A DNA stretch of 64,000 bases from Alteripontixanthobacter sp. (GCA_039968605.1 JBDVPM010000008.1:2656968-2720967), one strand, 5' to 3'; shown: positions 1 through 11,048, counted from the first letter of the stretch. A program made the numbers and translations. Notes: generated by a model not told the origin, from the sequence alone.

Positions 1-1
1 C

Positions 2-712
2 GCGACCCATTGCGCGGTCTTCGCGCGGACATCGGGTGAAGATGGCGATGCGAAAGGTATCACCTGCCTGCTGGTCCCCGTCCCCAGCGACGGGCTGAAA
101 ATCGACGACTTCGTGTGGACCTTCAACATGCCGAGCGACCATGCGCGCTTCTTTCTCAAAGGAGTGTGGGTGCCCGATAGCGCGGTGTTGGGGGAGGAAG
201 GCCGGGGCCTCGCGCTGGCGCAGTCCTTCGTCCACCAGAACCGTATCCGGCAGGCGGCCAGCAGTCTGGGTGCCGCGCAATTCTGCATCGAGGAATCGAT
301 CCGCTATGCCCGCCAACGCAAACCCTTTGGCGAGGAGCTGGCGAAGAACCAGGCGATCCAGTTCCCCATCGTGGAACTCGCCACCCAGTGCGAGATGCTG
401 CGCCTGCTGATCTACAAGACCGCGTGGGACATGGACCGCATCCCGCACAAGCAGATCGAGCGTGAGCTGTCGGACAAGGTTTCGATGTGCAATTACTGGG
501 CGAACCGGCTGGTATGCGAAGCGGCGGACCGGGCGATGCAGGTGCATGGCGGCATCGGCTATTCCCGCGAAAAGCCGTTCGAGCATATCTATCGCCACCA
601 CCGCCGTTACCGCATCACCGAAGGGGCGGAGGAAATCCAGATGCGCAAGGTGGCGGCCTATTTGTTCGGCTATCTCGGCCCGCGCCGGGAGGAACTTTCC
701 GAAGTCGGATAA
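2..712 (+). CDS. acyl-CoA dehydrogenase, C-terminal part (5' end outside window)
   Basis: The reading frame is open from the window edge, so only the C-terminal 236 residues are present. They carry the all-alpha C-terminal domain of FAD-dependent acyl-CoA dehydrogenases: an arginine/glutamine-rich FAD-contact stretch (YARQRKPFGEELAKNQAIQF), the MQVHGGIGYSRE segment, and the terminal ITEGAEEIQMRKVA segment that lies by the catalytic site in this family. Family members oxidise acyl-CoA thioesters to 2-enoyl-CoA and pass electrons to electron-transfer flavoprotein. Chain-length or branched-substrate preference cannot be read from this fragment. The next gene is unrelated, so no operon partner is visible. 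Confidence 0.9.
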   Translation, partial: ATHCAVFARTSGEDGDAKGITCLLVPVPSDGLKIDDFVWTFNMPSDHARFFLKGVWVPDSAVLGEEGRGLALAQSFVHQNRIRQAASSLGAAQFCIEESIRYARQRKPFGEELAKNQAIQFPIVELATQCEMLRLLIYKTAWDMDRIPHKQIERELSDKVSMCNYWANRLVCEAADRAMQVHGGIGYSREKPFEHIYRHHRRYRITEGAEEIQMRKVAAYLFGYLGPRREELSEVG

Positions 713-813
713 CGGCATCTGAAGGGGCTGCGATTGCGGCTCGTCGATTTGGCGCTTGACCCAAGGCCATGCGGCCTATCTGTTGGGCGCAACTAACTAC
801 GGGGACTCGCATC

Positions 814-3057
814 ATGACATCTATCGGCCTGCGCACTTTCGGCGCGACCTTGCTCCTATCCACCTCCGCCGCCGCATTCGCCAGCGACACGCCGATCATA
901 TTGCCGGGTGCGCCGGGCGAAGCATCGCGCGTGATCGCTGCCGAAGAGGCTACGCGCCTGTCCGATACCAGCTATGCGCCGGGCGACGTGACGTTCATGC
1001 AGGGCATGATCGTCCACCACCAGCAAGCGGTGGAGCTGGCCGAGCTGGTTGCGGACCGCACCAATAATGAAGACCTCGTCGCAGTGGCCGGACGGATCGA
1101 TGCCAGCCAGAAGGACGAGATGGATTTCATGCGCGGCTGGCTGTCCGACCGCAGCCTGGCGTTGTCTGCCGAAGGGATGGGCCATGCGCATCACGCGATG
1201 AAAGGCATGGCCAGCCCCGAACAGCTGGCCGATTTGCGCGCTGCAAACGGCACCGCATTCGACCGACTGTTCCTGCAATTGATGATCGCGCATCACCAAG
1301 GCGCGCTCGACATGGTGGAAGAGCTGCACGACCAGCCGGGCACCGCCTATGATCCAGTGATGTTCGAGTTCACCAATGATGTGGTGAGCGACCAGAAGAC
1401 CGAGATCGAGCGCATGAACGCGCTGCTGGCGGGTCTCTCCACCGATCCGCGCGCCACGCTGGCAGCGGGCTTCCGCGACGCCGAACAGGCGATCAGCAAT
1501 ATGCGCCTGGTCACCGCCATGCCCAAGCCTGCCGGGTTCTTCGACCCGGCCAACCCAGCCGGCCTGCAGCCCCTGATCGAAGATGACGAGGATGAGGACG
1601 AGGCGGCGGAAACAGAAGAAGATGTGTCCGAAGATACTGGCGAGGAGGATGCAAGCGGCTCCGACAGCGATAGCGAAGATGACGAAGATGAACCGCGCTT
1701 CGGCAAGCGCGGATCGCTGCTCAGCTTTGCCAACACCGACATGGCCTTTTCCGGCGATATGCTGGTGGCGGGCAATTATCACGGCTTCAACGCCTACCGC
1801 CTGGGCGAGGATGGCGTACCGCAGCTGGTCAGCTCGACCGTCTGCCCCGGCGGTCAGGGCGATGTCTCGATCGTCGGCGACCTGCTGGTGATGAGCGTGC
1901 AGGACAGCCGCGCACGCGTCGATTGCGGACTGGGCGGCGTCGGCGACCGGATCAGCGAGGAACGCTTCCGCGGAATCCGTATATTCGATATTTCGGACAT
2001 CACGCGCCCGGTTCAGATCGGCCAGGTGCAGACCTGCCGTGGCAGCCACACCCATTCGGTCGTCAGCGCGGACGACAGCTCCATCGTGGTCTATAATTCG
2101 GGCACATCCTATGTCCGCGACGAAGACGAGCTGGCAGGCTGCACCGATGCACCCGGCGATGATCGCACCGCCCTGTTCAGCATCGACGTGATCGAAATAC
2201 CCGTGGCCGATCCGTCCGCGGCCCGCATCGTCGATCGTCCACGCATTTTTGCAGCTGACGGGCAGATTGGTGGATTGTGGCGCGGCGGCGATCATGGGGA
2301 AGGCACGCAGGACACCACCCGCACCGATATGTGCCACGATATTACTGTATTCCCGGCCAAGAACCTGGCTGCCGGGGCGTGTTCGGGCAACGGCATCATC
2401 CTCGATATTTCCGACCCGATGAAGCCTGTGCGTATCGACGATGTGACCGATAAGGGGTTCGCCTATTGGCACTCCGCCACATTCAACAACGATGGTACCA
2501 AGGTGCTGTTCACCGATGAATGGGGCGGCGGCGGCAGGCCGCGTTGCCAGGCTGGCGATCCGAAAAACTGGGGCGCCAACGCATTCTATGCCATCGAAGA
2601 CCGCAAGCTGGAGTTTCGCAGCCTCTACAAACTGCCCGCACCGCAGGGCGACAAGGAAAACTGCGTCGCCCATAATGGCTCGATCATCCCTGTGCCGGGC
2701 CGCGATATTTTCGTGCAGGCCTGGTATCAGGGCGGCATAAGCGTGATCGATTTCACCGATGCGGCCAATCCGTTCGAGATCGCCTATTTCGATCGTGGTC
2801 CGGTGAATGAAGACCAGTTGATCACCGGCGGTTACTGGTCCGCATATTGGTACAACGGCCGCATCTACGCGACCGAGATCGCACGCGGGCTGGACGTGTT
2901 CGCGCTGGAACCGAGCGAATTCCTCACTGCCGAGGAAATCGCCGCTGCCGAGGCCGCGCAGTATGAGGGCAATCTGTTCAACCCGCAGACGCAGACGCAG
3001 GTGGTCTGGCCGGATGATGTAGTCAGCCGGGTCGAGGAAAGCCGCAAGGGCGGATAA
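814..3057 (+). CDS. exported DUF305 / LVIVD-repeat fusion protein
   Basis: 747 residues. The ATG at 814 gives a clean signal peptide (about residues 1-23, ending AAAFAS); an upstream in-frame ATG at 769 would bury it. Residues about 40-200 are a DUF305 ferritin-like helical domain with its paired motifs MIVHHQQAVELAE and MIAHHQGALDM. A strongly acidic Asp/Glu/Ser linker spans about residues 254-295. The rest is a beta-propeller-like region with LVIVD-type repeats (for example RGIRIFDISDITRPVQIG and GGISVIDFTDAANPFEIA). DUF305 proteins are often found with metal or copper stress genes, but no such neighbour is present. Function is unknown; a periplasmic or surface metal-linked role is inferred. 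The fusion itself is read directly from one uninterrupted frame. Confidence 0.85.
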   Translation: MTSIGLRTFGATLLLSTSAAAFASDTPIILPGAPGEASRVIAAEEATRLSDTSYAPGDVTFMQGMIVHHQQAVELAELVADRTNNEDLVAVAGRIDASQKDEMDFMRGWLSDRSLALSAEGMGHAHHAMKGMASPEQLADLRAANGTAFDRLFLQLMIAHHQGALDMVEELHDQPGTAYDPVMFEFTNDVVSDQKTEIERMNALLAGLSTDPRATLAAGFRDAEQAISNMRLVTAMPKPAGFFDPANPAGLQPLIEDDEDEDEAAETEEDVSEDTGEEDASGSDSDSEDDEDEPRFGKRGSLLSFANTDMAFSGDMLVAGNYHGFNAYRLGEDGVPQLVSSTVCPGGQGDVSIVGDLLVMSVQDSRARVDCGLGGVGDRISEERFRGIRIFDISDITRPVQIGQVQTCRGSHTHSVVSADDSSIVVYNSGTSYVRDEDELAGCTDAPGDDRTALFSIDVIEIPVADPSAARIVDRPRIFAADGQIGGLWRGGDHGEGTQDTTRTDMCHDITVFPAKNLAAGACSGNGIILDISDPMKPVRIDDVTDKGFAYWHSATFNNDGTKVLFTDEWGGGGRPRCQAGDPKNWGANAFYAIEDRKLEFRSLYKLPAPQGDKENCVAHNGSIIPVPGRDIFVQAWYQGGISVIDFTDAANPFEIAYFDRGPVNEDQLITGGYWSAYWYNGRIYATEIARGLDVFALEPSEFLTAEEIAAAEAAQYEGNLFNPQTQTQVVWPDDVVSRVEESRKGG

Positions 3058-3117
3058 CACTCCCTTCGGAACCGGAGGCCCGGCCATAGGTTGAACGGCA
3101 CATCAGGGGGATGGATT

Positions 3118-4134
3118 ATGGCGAAGCTTACGGTTCTTGGAAAAATACTGCTGGCGCTGGCGGCGCTGTTGTTGCTGCTGACGCTGATATCGCTCGTACC
3201 ATCGAACCGTGGGTTCATCCGGATGCTCGACTTCGTGCGGGAGCCGGCGATTTTCCTGTCGGCGGGGCTGATCGTGGCTGCGCTGTTTTTTGCGCGCCCC
3301 CGGCGATTGCTGGTCATCGGTGTGCTGGCGCTGGCCATCGCGATCAACCTGTTCCGACTATGGCCCTACAGCTTCCTTGCGCCAACTCAGATTGCGCTGC
3401 CCGACGATGTCGATGGCATGTCCTGCATGCGCGTGCTGTCGCTCAACGTGCTCCAGCCCAACGATCAATATGGCCGCGTGGCGCGGCTGATCGAAAGCCA
3501 GGCACCCGACACGCTGCTGTTGATGGAAACCGACGCCAAGTGGATCGCCGCGCTGGAGCCGCAATTATCGGCCTTCGGTTACCGGCTGGAAGAACCGCTG
3601 GATAACAAATATGGGATGGCCTTTGCCACCAATCTTCAGGTCGACCGGGCAGAGATGGTGTCCAACACCAATGCCAATACGCCGACCCTCTACGCAACCA
3701 TGCGCACCGATGACGGCGCGCGCTTCGAAATGATCGGCTTGCATCCCCGGCCGCCGCTTCCCGGCGAAAGCACCGAATCGCGCGATGCGAATATCGCCCG
3801 CGCCGGCGCGCGCACGCCAGATGATCTGGGCAATGTGCTGGCAATCGGCGATTTCAACGATGTGCCCTGGTCGCGCACCACCCAGCGTTTCGTGGCCGAG
3901 GGTGGCTATCTCGACCCCCGGATCGGCCGCGGTACCTTCGCGACATTCCCGGCGGATTATGCCGCGATAGGCTGGCCGCTGGACCAGCTGTTCGTTCGCG
4001 ACGGTGTCCGGATCGAATCGTTCAAGGTGCTGGACGATGTGGGGTCCGATCACCGGGCGCTGGCAGCCGATGTCTGCGTGCAGCCCCGAGGAACCCAGCC
4101 GTCGGCCCCCGCTTTACTCGATACCGACTCCTGA
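3118..4134 (+). CDS. membrane-anchored endonuclease/exonuclease/phosphatase family protein
   Basis: 338 residues. The ATG at 3118 follows a good ribosome site (AGGGGG, 7-nt gap) and is preferred over an upstream TTG at 3091. Three hydrophobic segments occupy about residues 1-85. The rest is an EEP-fold domain: LSLNVLQPN (metal-site Asn), LLMETDAKW (metal-binding Glu), LAIGDFNDVPWS (catalytic Asp and Asn) and the terminal GSDHRALAADV (catalytic Asp-His). The family hydrolyses phosphodiesters of nucleic acids, phosphoinositides or sphingomyelin; the substrate cannot be told from sequence. It starts 60 nt after the DUF305/LVIVD gene in the same direction and is convergent with the phytochrome gene. 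Confidence 0.85.
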   Translation: MAKLTVLGKILLALAALLLLLTLISLVPSNRGFIRMLDFVREPAIFLSAGLIVAALFFARPRRLLVIGVLALAIAINLFRLWPYSFLAPTQIALPDDVDGMSCMRVLSLNVLQPNDQYGRVARLIESQAPDTLLLMETDAKWIAALEPQLSAFGYRLEEPLDNKYGMAFATNLQVDRAEMVSNTNANTPTLYATMRTDDGARFEMIGLHPRPPLPGESTESRDANIARAGARTPDDLGNVLAIGDFNDVPWSRTTQRFVAEGGYLDPRIGRGTFATFPADYAAIGWPLDQLFVRDGVRIESFKVLDDVGSDHRALAADVCVQPRGTQPSAPALLDTDS

Positions 4135-4175
4135 TCCGAACGCAGACCTGGAGCCGGCGGACGTAGCATTCGGAC

Positions 4176-6719
4176 TCAGGCAGGCTCGAGTACGCTGAGC
4201 AAAGCCTTGTTGATCGCTTCTTCGGTATAGGGTTTGGTCACCAGGGGAATATCCGCCAGTTTCTTCGGAATGGATTCCCCGCCGCCATAACCACTCGCCA
4301 GGATGAAGGGGATGCCCTTCTGGATCAGTGCATCCGCAATGGGTTCGCTGGTTTCGCTGCCAAGATTGAAATCGAGCATTGCACAATCGACCTGCTCGCT
4401 TTCGATGATCTTCATCGCTGCACCGATGCTGGATGCCAGATGTACGTGGGCCGCGCCCTGTTCGGTCAGCATATCTTCTGCATCCAGCGCGATGATCATG
4501 TTGTCCTCAACCAGCAGGATGTGGCGATCTGCAAGCGACAATGCCGCCATGTTTTCGGGGATCTTGCTTCCGGGATCGGGCGCCGAACTGCTTAGGTCGA
4601 CATATCGCGACGGTATGCTGAAATGCGCGCGAAGGCCTGCGGTGCGATAATCGACCTGTGCGCTCCCGCCCAATTCATGGGGGATCGACGTTTCGATGAC
4701 CGTGGTGCCGAAACCGCGGCGTTCGGGCGCTTGCACCGCCGGACCACCAGATTCGCGCCATTCGATGTCCAAATCGCCAGCATCGTCCAGCGACCAGCCA
4801 ATATCGACATTGCCGCTATCGCTCAACGCCCCGTATTTTGCCGCGTTGGTGGTCATCTCGTGGATCACCAGCGCCATGATAGTGAACGCCTCGGGTACGA
4901 TGGCAACCGGCGGGCCGCTCAGCGTCAGACGCTTGCCGTCTTGACCGATATAGGCGGAAAATTCGGTTTCGATCAGGCCGGCCAGATCAGCCGGGGCCCA
5001 ATTATCGGCAGTAAGCTGGTCATGCGCATTCGCCAGCGCCTGGACACGGTGGTCCAGCGTCTTGATCACATCCTTGGTGGAACCCTTCTCACGTTTGGTC
5101 TGGTTCATCAGCGCGCGGATCAATGCGAGGATATTGCGAACCCTGTGATTCAGCTCGCCGATCAGCAATTGCTGCTGCTCGCTTGCCCTGCGCTTTTCCT
5201 GTGCAGCGGCTTCCGACAGCTGGAGGACGACTTCCAGCAGGGTGGTACGCAGCGCGTCGGCGATTTTCAGCTGGGTGGAGGTGAACGGTTCGGCAGTGGC
5301 GCGCACTTGCTGCGTCCACGTATCGAAAGATTTGCGCGGGCTCAGGCGGATTTCGCCATTTCCCTCGGTGCGTTCCTTTTCCTGTTTTCCGCCCCAGCGC
5401 ACGGTCTGCAGCTTTTCTTTGCGAAACAGGATAACGTAATCGCGCGGCGAGTGGGAGATCGGGATGGCGATCAGGCCGGCGGCCCGGTCGGCGTATTCTT
5501 CCGCACCGGGCACGAAATCGGTGATGCGCGACGAATGATAAATTTGCTGCGCTGCCTGAGCGTTCAGGGCTTTGAGAATTTTGCCGAAATCTTCCGGGTC
5601 CGGACGGCTTCCGCTAAAGGCGGTTTCGCCCTCGATAAATACGCCGACGCCGTCGCACGGAATGGAATCGGACACCAGATCGCCCAGCCATTCAGCGTCT
5701 TTCAGCAGTGACTGGTCCTGCGCGGCGGAAGCCATCAGGCGGTTGGAAATGCGCCTTGCGCCAGACTCGTAATCGCTTTCTTTCGCCCGCAAGGCTCGCT
5801 CCAGTTCGAGCGAGAACAGGCGGCCGAACAGTTCGGCTGTGCTGCGTTCACCGAAATTCGGCATTCGGGGGCTGTGATGATGGCACGCGATCAATCCCCA
5901 GAAGCGACCTTCAATGATGATCGAAACAGAGAGCGATGCGCGCACGCCCATATTGCGCAGATATTCAAGGTGGATCGGTGAAACCGCGCGGAACAATGCC
6001 ATCGACAGGTCGAGCGGTTCGTCGCCCGATAGCTGCACGATCGGGGCTGGCTCGCGGTTTACATCGCCGACGATACGGAACGTGTTGCGTACGTACAGGG
6101 CGCGGGCCTGCTGCGGGATGTCGGTTGCCGGGAAATGCAGCCCCATGAAGGAATCGATGCCGCTGGACAGCGCCTGCGCGACGACTTCGCCGCTGCCATC
6201 GTCGGCAAAGCGATAGATCATCACCCGGTCGAAACCGACCAGCGCGCGGAACTGGCGCGCGCCTTCCTTCAGCAGCGCGTCCACGCCGTCGGTTGCGGCG
6301 AATCGGCCGATCGTGTTGCGCACAAAGCTGGACACGTCGATATCGTCGCCCTGCGAGGGTTCGCATTCGATCACGATGGAATTGCCGGAAAAATGCACCG
6401 CCAAATCGTAGGAGGCACCATCCTCCATCAACGGCAACGCCATTATCCGTTCCATCGCATCGGGGCCACGCAGCGATGAAATGCGCGTGCGCAGCTGCGC
6501 CAACGCCTTTGGCGTAAACACGGTCTTGAGTGGCTGGCCCAATAAGGATTCGGGTGCGCGTCCGGTAAACTGCTCGGTGTTGGCTGCGCGGCTGATCAGC
6601 CAGTCGGCGGTAATCGCAATCAGAAACCCGATCGGCTGGATGCCGCCGGGAATATGGATCGGCTCACGGTCGCAATTGGTTAAATCCACCTTGGTTCCAA
6701 CGGGCAGTAATTCGGTCAC
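4176..6719 (-). CDS. bphP: bacteriophytochrome hybrid HWE-family histidine kinase with receiver domain
   Basis: 847 residues from GTG at 6719, whose GTGA overlaps the stop of the heme oxygenase gene. Domains in order: PAS (about 15-120) with biliverdin-binding Cys16 in TNCDREPIHIPG; GAF (about 135-310) with the PATDIP motif at 197-202 and chromophore-pocket His250; PHY (about 315-500) with the PRKSF tongue motif at 461-465; HWE-type kinase (about 510-705) with phospho-acceptor His525 in ELNHRVRN and the N-box HEMTTNAAKYGAL; receiver (about 733-845) with Asp783 and Lys829. It should sense red/far-red light through biliverdin and signal by phosphotransfer, possibly to its own receiver. An output regulator is not encoded next to it. 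Confidence 0.95.
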   Translation of the reverse strand: MTELLPVGTKVDLTNCDREPIHIPGGIQPIGFLIAITADWLISRAANTEQFTGRAPESLLGQPLKTVFTPKALAQLRTRISSLRGPDAMERIMALPLMEDGASYDLAVHFSGNSIVIECEPSQGDDIDVSSFVRNTIGRFAATDGVDALLKEGARQFRALVGFDRVMIYRFADDGSGEVVAQALSSGIDSFMGLHFPATDIPQQARALYVRNTFRIVGDVNREPAPIVQLSGDEPLDLSMALFRAVSPIHLEYLRNMGVRASLSVSIIIEGRFWGLIACHHHSPRMPNFGERSTAELFGRLFSLELERALRAKESDYESGARRISNRLMASAAQDQSLLKDAEWLGDLVSDSIPCDGVGVFIEGETAFSGSRPDPEDFGKILKALNAQAAQQIYHSSRITDFVPGAEEYADRAAGLIAIPISHSPRDYVILFRKEKLQTVRWGGKQEKERTEGNGEIRLSPRKSFDTWTQQVRATAEPFTSTQLKIADALRTTLLEVVLQLSEAAAQEKRRASEQQQLLIGELNHRVRNILALIRALMNQTKREKGSTKDVIKTLDHRVQALANAHDQLTADNWAPADLAGLIETEFSAYIGQDGKRLTLSGPPVAIVPEAFTIMALVIHEMTTNAAKYGALSDSGNVDIGWSLDDAGDLDIEWRESGGPAVQAPERRGFGTTVIETSIPHELGGSAQVDYRTAGLRAHFSIPSRYVDLSSSAPDPGSKIPENMAALSLADRHILLVEDNMIIALDAEDMLTEQGAAHVHLASSIGAAMKIIESEQVDCAMLDFNLGSETSEPIADALIQKGIPFILASGYGGGESIPKKLADIPLVTKPYTEEAINKALLSVLEPA

Positions 6720-7321
6720 GCAGCGACCCTTTCGGTGGTTTGGGCAGTGGTTTGGGCAGTGTTTTGGGCGGCGGCTTGGGCGGCGGCCTGGAAAATCATG
6801 AAGGCCTTTTTCGCGCCGGTGACGGCGTCTTGCAACCATTCTTCCCGGAGATCGCCCACAGCCTCTGCCGCGCACTCCATCGCCTCGACGAATCGTCGCC
6901 AAGTTGCGGTGCTGTCCGGCTCGTTCAAATAGCGGGTCGGAAGCCCCGGCTGCACCCGTCGGCACAGCATTTGTCCGCCCAGCCGCGAGCCTTCCAGCAC
7001 ATATTGCGCGCCCCAGATATGGGCATCGGCAGGAAAGTCCGCTGGCGTTGCGGGGGACATCAAGATGGCCGCGTCCAGATCGGCCAGATCCAGCTCCAAT
7101 TGCGGCATACGCGATTGCCACCGGGTCCAGCCACCGCCGGCCAGGGCCGGTTCGATAATCGCCAGCGAGCGCACCTGAATGCGCAGAAATTCGGTATAAT
7201 GTGCGGGCTTTTCGATCGAGAGATGGGCGAGCGCGTGCTCGGTGGCATCATGCTCGGCGCGCGTGGCCGATCGCAGCACGAAACGCGCGCTGTTGGCTGC
7301 AGATTTACGATCTTCCATCAT
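6716..7321 (-). CDS. bphO: heme oxygenase making biliverdin for the phytochrome
   Basis: About 201 residues. It opens heme to biliverdin, iron and CO. The N-terminal ATRAEHDATEHAL segment carries the expected proximal heme ligand (His24 from this start), and length and composition fit bacterial BphO/HmuO-type enzymes. The start is one of two adjacent ATG codons (7321 and 7318) behind a GGGGGAA sequence; a TTG at 7357 is less likely. Its TGA overlaps the phytochrome GTG by four bases (GTGA), so the two are very probably translated together and biliverdin is made next to its apoprotein. The C-terminus is rich in Thr/Gln/Ala repeats encoded by an imperfect tandem run near 6735-6790. Confidence 0.88.
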   Translation of the reverse strand: MMEDRKSAANSARFVLRSATRAEHDATEHALAHLSIEKPAHYTEFLRIQVRSLAIIEPALAGGGWTRWQSRMPQLELDLADLDAAILMSPATPADFPADAHIWGAQYVLEGSRLGGQMLCRRVQPGLPTRYLNEPDSTATWRRFVEAMECAAEAVGDLREEWLQDAVTGAKKAFMIFQAAAQAAAQNTAQTTAQTTERVAA

Positions 7322-7419
7322 CGCGCGATGCGATTCCCCCCGGTATGAAGGTTCCAAACGCGCAAACTACCCATTTGTGCCGCAAACCGCCAAGATTTCT
7401 TGGCACCCTGGACGCAGGA

Positions 7420-7454
7420 TAAAAAAGGCCCCGAAGGATCGCTCCTCCGGGGCC
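7420..7454 (-). terminator. rho-independent terminator of groESL
   Basis: On the minus strand a GGCCCCG...CGGGGCC hairpin (stem arms 7427-7433 and 7448-7454, extended inside by GGAG/CTTC pairing) is followed by six T. It lies 30 nt after the groEL stop. Confidence 0.9.
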
Positions 7455-7483
7455 GTCTTTTTCGCGTCGGTCGGATGCCGGGC

Positions 7484-9154
<1,671 letters not shown>

Positions 9155-9189
9155 TTAGGTTGGTTGAAAGGAAGCGTATGGGTGGGCGT

Positions 9190-9477
9190 TCAGCCCATGA
9201 TCCCCATGATGTCGCTTTCCTTCATGATCAGCAGGTCTTCGCCGTCGATCTTGACTTCGGTGCCGCCCCATTTGCCGAACAGAACGCGGTCGCCCGCCTT
9301 CACGTCGAGCGGAGTGACGGTGCCGTCTTCGGCGCGCGAACCGGTGCCTACGGAAACGACTTCGCCTTCGCTTGGCTTTTCCTGTGCGCTATCGGGAATG
9401 ATGATGCCGCCAGCGGTCTTCTGGTCGGCTTCGATGCGGCGGACCAATACGCGGTCGTGCAACGGACGAAATGCCAT
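9190..9477 (-). CDS. groES: co-chaperonin GroES (Hsp10)
   Basis: 95 residues. It caps the GroEL ring. The start at 9477 gives the canonical [17 protein letters not shown]-terminus and follows an AAAGG ribosome site; an in-frame extension upstream would run through the CIRCE operator. The mobile-loop segment ([22 protein letters not shown]) and the C-terminal KESDIMGIM are standard. First gene of the groESL operon. Confidence 0.98.
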   Translation of the reverse strand: MAFRPLHDRVLVRRIEADQKTAGGIIIPDSAQEKPSEGEVVSVGTGSRAEDGTVTPLDVKAGDRVLFGKWGGTEVKIDGEDLLIMKESDIMGIMG

Positions 9478-9515
9478 GTGTTGGGACCTTTCTGTTAGAG
9501 TGTCTGAAAGTATGG

Positions 9516-9542
9516 TTGGCACTCTCAGGCCGAGAGTGCCAG
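9516..9542 (-). promoter_or_regulatory. CIRCE operator (HrcA site) upstream of groESL
   Basis: TTGGCACTC, nine bases, GAGTGCCAG: a 9-9-9 inverted repeat matching the CIRCE consensus TTAGCACTC-N9-GAGTGCTAA with two changes. It lies between the promoter and the groES start, where HrcA represses in the absence of heat stress. hrcA itself is not in the window. Confidence 0.93.
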
Positions 9543-9549
9543 CAGGGCG

Positions 9550-9578
9550 CATATGTGAATGCCTGTTCAGGGAGTCAA
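9550..9578 (-). promoter_or_regulatory. groESL promoter
   Basis: On the minus strand TTGACT (9573-9578), a 17-bp spacer and CATATG (9550-9555) form a housekeeping-type promoter just upstream of CIRCE. The -35 is strong and the -10 weaker. Confidence 0.6.
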
Positions 9579-9701
9579 CGGCTTGGCATGCAAAAAAGTT
9601 GCGCGCTGTTCGCCGGGCCGTGGCTGATGGTGGCTGGTTGGATGGGCGGCCGCACCAAACAGATACGCCGGTTCAAGGCGCATCGCACCTGATCCGGAAA
9701 A

Positions 9702-11048
9702 TTACGCCCCGCGCCGGGTCAGGCCCAATCTCTCGCGCATCATCCAGCGGCGCAGCAGCAGGATAGCGGCCACCGTCAGTCCGGTGGCGAGGCCGATCCA
9801 CACTCCTACCCCTTGTAGCGGAGTGGCGAAACCAAGCACCAGGGCGGTACCGATACCGGGAACCCAATAGGCGAAGATCGCGATCCACATCGGGATGCGC
9901 GTATCCTGCAAGCCGCGCAGCGAGCCCATGGCGACGGCCTGGATCCCGTCGACCAGCTGGAACGCGGCCGCCAGCTTGATATAGCGCAGGGCAAACGCCA
10001 CCATCGCCGCATTGGCGGGGGCCCATGGATCGATATAGATCGCCAGCAGCGGCTTGGGGATGAGGATCATTGCCCCCGCGGTCAGCGCCATGAAACCGGT
10101 GCCCAGCGCAATTGCGGCCCAACCCGCGCGCGCCATCCCGTCCGCATCGCGCGCGCCGTAGAAATAGCCGACCCGGATGGTGGCCGCCTGACCGACACCG
10201 AACGGCACCTGGAATGCCAGTGCGGCAATTTGCAGGGCAACCACATGCGCGGCCAGCTGGGTTGCGCCGATCCCCCCCATCAGGAATGCCGCCGCGCCGA
10301 AGATACCCGCCTCCGCCGTGATGGTGAGGCCGATCGGGGTGCCGATGCGAATAATCTGCCACAACCGCGCCCAGTCCGGTGCCCACCAGCGGCCCAAGAT
10401 GCGATAACGATGCAGGCGCGGGTCGAGCCGGATCACCAGCAGGTAAGCCATCATGGTGACCGTCGCCGTGATGATGGTCGCGATCGCCGCGCCGGTCAGC
10501 CCGAGCTCCGGCGCCCCCAGATTGCCGAAGATGAAAGCGTAATTCGCCAGCGCATTCACGCCGATACCCGCCGCCGTCAGCATGGTCGCGATGATCGGTC
10601 GGTCCAGCGCGGATACGAAGCTGCGCAGCACGTTGTTGATCACCATCGGCAGCATCGAGAAAACGATCACGATATTGTATTCATTGGCGAGGCCTATGAT
10701 CTGCGGTTCCTGCCCGGTCGCGCGCATGATCGGATCGAGCAGCAGGCACAGCCCCATGCCCGCCGTGCTGCTCGCCACGGCCAGCCACAGCGCCATGCGC
10801 GTGGCGCGCCGTACCGGGCGTAGCGCCGGTGCCCGCTCGCCAAGTTCGGCGGCAATGACCGGCGCCACCGCTCCGGTCAGCCCGCTCAACGCCCACAATA
10901 CCAGCCCGAACAAAGCGACCACCAATGCCGATGCAGCCAGCTGTGTTTCGCCCAGCCGCGCAATGAAGATCACGTCGATCGCGTAAGTCAGCATCTGCAG
11001 CAGATTGGCGAGTGCCAGCGGCCAGCTCAGCCGCAAGGTGGCGAGCAT
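9702..11048 (-). CDS. MATE-family multidrug/metabolite exporter
   Basis: 448 residues, about 12 membrane segments, in the inner membrane. Typical MATE (NorM-like) features are the N-terminal LRLSWPLALANLLQMLTYAID and FIARLGETQLAASAL segments and the two-fold repeat of six helices. The family exports drugs or cationic compounds using sodium or proton gradients; the substrate is not predictable. ATG 11048 is the first good start, though it lacks a clear ribosome site; the frame stays open upstream to a TTG at 11219, and the pre-helix residues there (DTPWRTE) resemble family N-termini, so the true start may be further upstream. No terminator is evident between it and groES. Confidence 0.88.
   Translation of the reverse strand: MLATLRLSWPLALANLLQMLTYAIDVIFIARLGETQLAASALVVALFGLVLWALSGLTGAVAPVIAAELGERAPALRPVRRATRMALWLAVASSTAGMGLCLLLDPIMRATGQEPQIIGLANEYNIVIVFSMLPMVINNVLRSFVSALDRPIIATMLTAAGIGVNALANYAFIFGNLGAPELGLTGAAIATIITATVTMMAYLLVIRLDPRLHRYRILGRWWAPDWARLWQIIRIGTPIGLTITAEAGIFGAAAFLMGGIGATQLAAHVVALQIAALAFQVPFGVGQAATIRVGYFYGARDADGMARAGWAAIALGTGFMALTAGAMILIPKPLLAIYIDPWAPANAAMVAFALRYIKLAAAFQLVDGIQAVAMGSLRGLQDTRIPMWIAIFAYWVPGIGTALVLGFATPLQGVGVWIGLATGLTVAAILLLRRWMMRERLGLTRRGA

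Noticed and set aside
856-3087. 743-codon open frame antisense to the DUF305/LVIVD gene
   Set aside because: Composition reads as a shadow of the high-GC sense gene; no domain, signal or ribosome site, and the sense protein is clearly real.
6735-6795. Imperfect tandem repeat near the heme oxygenase 3' end as a mobile or CRISPR-like repeat
   Set aside because: It is in-frame coding sequence for an Ala/Gln/Thr-rich tail and is too short and irregular.
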